DNA of 64,000 nucleotides from Rhizobium phaseoli (lineage in GTDB: Bacteria > Pseudomonadota > Alphaproteobacteria > Rhizobiales > Rhizobiaceae): NCBI RefSeq assembly GCF_010668805.1, contig NZ_WUFT01000006.1:1-64000 (forward strand), read 5' to 3'. The notes beneath the pieces were generated by a model, which saw only the letters and a program-made list of their open reading frames with translations, had not been told where the DNA came from and did not search any database. Positions within the stretch are counted from its first letter, which is position 1. Each line of letters starts with the position of its first letter. A program made the position numbers and the translations under genes. Shown in pieces: positions 62,417-64,000 of the stretch.

Positions 62417-62662
62417 TCACTGACCGCTCAAGCGCAATGCATCGATCAACTTGTGCACCTTGTCGGTCGCGTAAACGATATCCTCTCGGGGCAAATGCAC
62501 CGTAATTTCGATCTCCTGCCATCGGCCGCCATTGTTTTTCGCGTAACTCACGGCGGCCTGTAGAGATCCGAATTCAACTGCGAGCGCATCAGCGATCCAG
62601 AACTGCACGGTGCAATCGGCTTCGGAATAGTCGGAGAGTGCTTTGAGTGGGTCTAGGGCCAT
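62417..62662 (-). CDS. Hypothetical 81-residue protein
   Basis: MALDPLKALSDYSEADCTVQFWIADALAVEFGSLQAAVSYAKNNGG... reads as a compact soluble alpha/beta protein with a central strand (WQEIEITVHLPREDIVYATDKVHKLIDAL). No family recognised by eye. Composition is normal for the genome. The 291 bases upstream of it toward the left contain nothing recognisable. Confidence 0.6.
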   Translation of the reverse strand: MALDPLKALSDYSEADCTVQFWIADALAVEFGSLQAAVSYAKNNGGRWQEIEITVHLPREDIVYATDKVHKLIDALRLSGQ

Positions 62663-62909
62663 GCGATCGGCTCTACACCCTTGCCGGTTCTTTGGCTACC
62701 GCAGGTGAAGCGCCGCCGCTGTTTTCGAGTCGCGCATAACGTTTGCAATCTTGCGCCAATGCGGTGCGCTAGGGCAGAATGATCGCGGATCGCGGCCTCT
62801 TGATGAGCCACCAGGAGCAAGCGATCACAGACGTCAGACTGGTTTCTAAAAGTGGGAAGAAAACGCCTGCCTTCGGATTTATTACGAAACAGGCGATTAA
62901 CTTGAAAAA

Positions 62910-62984
62910 TGGCTCCCCGGGCCGGATTCGAACCGGCGACCTGTCGATTAACAGTCGAATGCTCTACCGCTGAGCTACCAGGGA
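62910..62984 (-). tRNA. tRNA-Asn(GUU)
   Basis: 75 bases including CCA. Acceptor TCCCTGG pairs with CCGGGGA, D arm GCTCAGCGGTAGAGC, anticodon stem/loop TCGAC-TGTTAAT-CGACA with anticodon GUU, T arm GCCGG-TTCGAAT-CCGGC. All conserved positions present. Transcribed leftward. Confidence 0.95.
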
Positions 62985-63101
62985 TCACTGCTTGGCGCGG
63001 TGTGAGTGGGCTAATACAAATGCTTGTCCGATTTGCCAAGCGGTTTTTTCAAAAAAATGAAATGAACTTGTATTTGGGATGCCTGAGCCCATCTCTGGGG
63101 A

Positions 63102-63419
63102 ATGACCAACGGGAATGATCGCGAACAGACGAGGGCCGGCGAAAGGCCACGAAAGCGGGCAGGGCGCTTCGGCATCGATCATGCAAGCGGCAGGCTTATG
63201 CTCGGCTCCTTCAGTATCGGAATGCCCCGTTCGCGCATCGCGCGGATGGCAATCGGCGTGGCCCTCATTCTTTGTGGGTTCTTAGGCTTCCTGCCGATCT
63301 TGGGATTCTGGATGCTGCCGCTCGGCTTTCTTGTGCTTTCGCACGATCTGCCTGTCGCGCGCCGGCTTCGACGGCGGCTGGCGGTCTGGTGGCACAGGCG
63401 GCGGAAACCGGCTGGCTGA
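63102..63419 (+). CDS. PGPGW-type small membrane protein
   Basis: 105 residues. After a basic, hydrophilic N-terminus, two hydrophobic segments (IARMAIGVALILCGFLGFLPILGFWMLPLGFLVLS, about 46-80) and a very basic C-terminus (RRLRRRLAVWWHRRRKP). The LGFWMLPLGFLVLSHDLP part matches the PGPGW family of short transmembrane proteins. Function unknown. Start ATG 63102; GGGGAATGACCAACGGG lies near it. Confidence 0.65.
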   Translation: MTNGNDREQTRAGERPRKRAGRFGIDHASGRLMLGSFSIGMPRSRIARMAIGVALILCGFLGFLPILGFWMLPLGFLVLSHDLPVARRLRRRLAVWWHRRRKPAG

Positions 63420-63521
63420 CAGTTGTCTCCGGAAAGGTTTGGCGGAACCCTGAATGGCTTTTGCCTTCATGGTTTATGGATTGTAAAATGCGAAAACGCG
63501 CCAATTGGTCCAGGTGAGGAA

Positions 63522-63857
63522 ATGAAAGCATTTTTTATCGTCGTTGTGTCGGCGTCCGCGATTTTCTCAAGCGTTCCCGCCGAGGCTCTCGATAGCCGGG
63601 GTTTTGACGCCCGCGGCGTCTGCCGCCGTGCCGAAGGCTGCGTGGTCGACCAAGGTCAAGGCGGCGGCTATAACGGACCTCGCAACTATCGCAATTTCAA
63701 TGGCCGGAACGAGCGTGATGGCAGCAACGATCGCCACCGCGACGATCGCCGTTATCGCAATCAGAACAGAACCGACAATGTCGATCCAGCAGCCAGCCGG
63801 CTTGCCGCAGGCCCAGCGATTGAGCCGGCCACGCCGCCTAAGCGAATTTTGGCCTAA
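63522..63857 (+). CDS. Small secreted Arg/Asn/Gly-rich protein
   Basis: 111 residues. Signal peptide MKAFFIVVVSASAIFSSVPAEA, then a short ordered part with two cysteines (GVCRRAEGCVV) and a low-complexity, Arg/Asn/Asp-rich tail (GPRNYRNFNGRNERDG). GTGAGGAA precedes the ATG. Unknown function. Followed immediately by a 15-bp palindrome that probably terminates it. Confidence 0.65.
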   Translation: MKAFFIVVVSASAIFSSVPAEALDSRGFDARGVCRRAEGCVVDQGQGGGYNGPRNYRNFNGRNERDGSNDRHRDDRRYRNQNRTDNVDPAASRLAAGPAIEPATPPKRILA

Positions 63858-63897
63858 AGCGCGTCGTAGTTAACTTGATTCATACGACGCGCTTTAG
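63854..63897. terminator. Palindrome / terminator-like repeat after the last gene
   Basis: Perfect 15-bp arms CTAAAGCGCGTCGTA (63854-63868) and TACGACGCGCTTTAG (63883-63897) with a 14-base loop, starting 3 bases before the end of the upstream stop codon. From memory a widespread rhizobial intergenic motif (AAAGCGCGTCG...CGACGCGCTTT). Confidence 0.7.
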
Positions 63898-63909
63898 CTC
63901 CTTGTTTTT

Positions 63910-63958
63910 ATGCATGTCGTTACCCGGGAACCGCTGCACACTTCCGGGCGACATGCAT
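63910..63958. repeat. ATGCATGTCG-type palindromic repeat
   Basis: Arms ATGCATGTCG (63910-63919) and CGACATGCAT (63949-63958) enclose an inner CCCGGGAA / TTCCGGG near-inverted repeat. From memory, this text recurs many times in Rhizobium genomes, often beside the preceding AAAGCGCGTCG motif. Only one copy is visible here. Confidence 0.6.
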
Positions 63959-64000
63959 TAATTCGACCTGAGTTCGCTTTCCTCGAACACTCCACTGGGA

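Overview
The window looks like chromosomal DNA of a fast-growing rhizobium, most likely the Rhizobium leguminosarum/etli group. The reasons are the family content: a cobalamin-dependent NrdJ with no class I enzyme in view, a NasS/NasT-controlled assimilatory nitrate cluster, a fused TRAP permease, HPII-type catalase, DUF6074 and DUF1203 proteins and rhizobial-style intergenic palindromes. The species call is inference from recognised families, not from a database search.

Layout. 1-1129: end of an IS21-type insertion sequence that has cut off the 3' end of a protein-kinase-like gene. 1590-5405: nrdJ behind a tandem NrdR-box promoter. 5994-10102: periplasmic sensor-like protein, gpt, a universal stress protein with an FNR/FixK box, a CinA-type domain protein, wrbA. 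10228-10516: tRNA-Leu(UAA) split by a 204-nt group I intron. 11004-13179: a SARP/TPR regulator with a 72-residue partner. 13574-20647: metabolic and regulatory genes (VanZ, ilvA, HlyU family, a GGDEF protein, SDR/TetR pair, azoR/LysR pair). 20687-26876: cpdB, PilZ, an ald/lrp/EamA module, DUF1203 and a 55-residue coiled coil. 26907-30142: sulfur operon cysK-alaX-sseA-GNAT. 30303-37003: ChrR-like cupin plus SDR, facing a coupled photolyase / FAD protein / DUF1365 / cyclopropane synthase operon; both units share a TGATCC-type ECF promoter. 38765-47812: nitrate assimilation (nasA, nirD, nirB, narK, nasS, nasT) with a sigma-54 promoter and an ANTAR-type leader. 48064-50905: TRAP transporter. 51194-57961: 1-Cys peroxiredoxin, lytic transglycosylase, epimerase, glycerate kinase, DUF6074, esterase, two convergent iron-permease-like proteins. 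58075-63857: katE and small envelope/stress genes, tRNA-Asn. 63854-63958: two palindromic repeats.

How the genes work together. Three regulatory circuits can be read from the DNA. (1) Nitrate: a sigma-54 promoter drives a leader RNA with two hairpins carrying the same hexaloop and an intrinsic terminator; NasT, held by NasS until nitrate appears, should prevent termination so that narK-nirB-nirD-nasA is made. (2) Photo-oxidative/singlet-oxygen type response: an orphan ChrR-like regulator lacking the anti-sigma zinc cysteines and the photolyase/lipid-modification operon have the same predicted ECF promoter. (3) General stress: four transcription units (katE, an iron-permease-like gene, a 25-residue membrane peptide operon and a secreted small protein) have GGAAC-N18-TT promoters of the EcfG/RpoE2 type.

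The most unusual items are the intron-containing tRNA-Leu(UAA), the orphan ChrR circuit, the nitrate leader RNA and the SARP/TPR regulator with its small partner. All assignments are by reading the sequence and recalled family knowledge; no searches or folding programs were run.
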